Shown here: positions 63,418 to 64,000 of the stretch, one piece after another | Layout: each line of letters opens with the position of its first letter | Position numbering within the stretch: the stretch's first letter is position 1 | DNA from: Gracilaria gracilis | Lineage: Eukaryota; Rhodophyta; Florideophyceae; Gracilariales; Gracilariaceae | DNA: 64,000 nt | Direction of reading: 5' to 3' | NCBI GenBank assembly: GCA_030374805.1 | Contig: JARGSG010000088.1 | Span: 124,001-188,000, forward strand | Program-made: the position numbers and the translations under genes | Notes under the pieces: model-generated | What the model was told of the DNA's origin: nothing | The model's input: the letters and a program-made list of their open reading frames with translations, nothing else | Databases searched by the model: none

Positions 63418-64000
63418 CTATAGATCGATTTTAGCAGATCTTTGGGCTGTTCCAACATGGCAATTGTTGACCTTGGCCGCAAACCGTAGAGAGCACAGCG
63501 ATTCGTTAAAGCTTTCGGGAGCGTGTGAAAGATTCACGAACATCAGAGCTTTGGAGTCGCCTCCGAGGGAGTCCTGAAGAAGGTGAGTGAGCTTCGAGTT
63601 TCGATACGGAATGTGAGATGCTTTCTTGTTGGAAAGAGCAGAAATCACATCTCCTAGCGCAGAAAGACTCTTGTTGATATGTCTCGTCTCTCGCAACCGA
63701 TCTCCTTCAGCTTTGCTCTTTTCGAGTCTTTCTGAACCCGCCAGATCAATGAGATTCAGTAGACCTTCCCGATACTCTCGCGTTCCAGAATTCTTCCCTT
63801 GAACGTATAGCCGGAAAACTGAATGTGAACGGGAACTCCTTTCATTGGATTGAGTGGCAGCGGTAGCACGATTTTTCATTGATTGAGCAATAAGCCTCTG
63901 AATATGAGCTTCGTCTTTAACGGCTTCGACCGTAAGATCGGTGACTGAGGAGCTCTTCTTATCTTGACTGTAAATGACCCGATGCTCCTTGGTTTTGCCA
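63418..64000 (-). CDS. Kinesin-14 C-terminal motor domain (5' partial)
   Basis: The frame is open to the right edge, so about 194 C-terminal residues are visible and the N-terminal stalk and P-loop are outside the window. Motor motifs: VTDLTVEAV, NERSSRSHSVF (switch I), LNLIDLAGSERL (switch II), HINKSLSALGDVISAL, HIPYRNSKLTHLLQDSLGG, ALMFVNLSHAPESFNESLCSLRFA, and the end AKVNNCHVGTA. The protein stops about 15 residues after the motor core with N-x-C-x-V-G-T-A, as in minus-end-directed kinesin-14 (Ncd/KIFC1/Kar3), whose motor is C-terminal. A role in spindle assembly is the family function. Confidence 0.95.
   Translation of the reverse strand, partial: GKTKEHRVIYSQDKKSSSVTDLTVEAVKDEAHIQRLIAQSMKNRATAATQSNERSSRSHSVFRLYVQGKNSGTREYREGLLNLIDLAGSERLEKSKAEGDRLRETRHINKSLSALGDVISALSNKKASHIPYRNSKLTHLLQDSLGGDSKALMFVNLSHAPESFNESLCSLRFAAKVNNCHVGTAQRSAKIDL

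Noticed and set aside
1-64000. CRISPR arrays, prokaryotic operons, rRNA
   Set aside because: No spaced direct-repeat array, no Shine-Dalgarno-led gene trains and no rRNA blocks; gene content, the intron and the tandem repeats are eukaryotic.

Overview
This is a nuclear genomic window from a eukaryote, most likely a red alga and probably a florideophyte. The strongest marker is a full-length mannosylglycerate synthase (44258-45604). Its product, digeneaside, is a classic red-algal compatible solute. The other genes are ordinary eukaryotic ones: proteasome Rpn2, TAF11, eIF3j, GlnRS, a LAMMER kinase, kinesin-14 and PPR. They are almost all intronless and lie in roughly 0.1-2.7 kb of non-coding DNA. 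Only one intron is visible, in the secreted-protein gene at 12794-13706, with GTAAGT, TACTAAC and AG signals. Intron-poor compact genes plus decayed retroelements fit florideophyte genomes. The species cannot be fixed from sequence alone.

Layout. 1-10 kb: Rpn2 (cut by the left edge), an RCC2-type RCC1-repeat protein, an unknown small protein, and an SMP/C2 lipid-transfer-like protein. 10-23 kb: a LINE relic, a secreted protein with LPMO-like His-brace hallmarks, and a giant Ser/Thr/Pro-rich membrane-anchored surface protein (about 2,918 aa) with 75-aa and 13-aa repeats. 23-35 kb: a full ABCB-type ABC transporter, a THUMPD1/Tan1 homologue, a secreted Spondin_N protein, and an AAE3-type oxalate-CoA ligase. 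35-42 kb: an organellar-type PPR protein, the Rgp1 subunit of the Ric1-Rgp1 Rab exchange factor, then a gene-free stretch with a second LINE relic. 42-51 kb: three same-strand genes (Tul1/Dsc1-like RING E3, mannosylglycerate synthase, two-domain type II glycosyltransferase-like protein), then a C2H2 zinc-finger protein and a TMEM19/DUF92 protein. 51-64 kb: a U1-like zinc-finger protein, TAF11, GlnRS, eIF3j, a CPSF6-like SR protein head to head with a CLK/LAMMER kinase, and a kinesin-14 cut by the right edge.

Functional links. Several genes serve the endomembrane or cell surface (LPMO-like, giant mucin-like protein, Spondin_N, Rgp1, Tul1, the glycosyltransferase-like protein). The CPSF6-like SR protein and the CLK kinase, whose family phosphorylates SR proteins, share a 268-bp divergent promoter with a 21-G run. 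RCC2 carries a perfect 12-bp E2F-like palindrome upstream.

Most novel points: (1) a family of 5'-truncated non-LTR retrotransposons with GAA-rich tails, three copies, one with a clean 12-bp target-site duplication; (2) the LPMO-like protein with a predicted mature N-terminal His; (3) the giant propeller-plus-mucin surface protein; (4) a cluster of nested perfect palindromes at 34787-34928 with partial echoes elsewhere in the window. No CRISPR array, rRNA or convincing tRNA was found.
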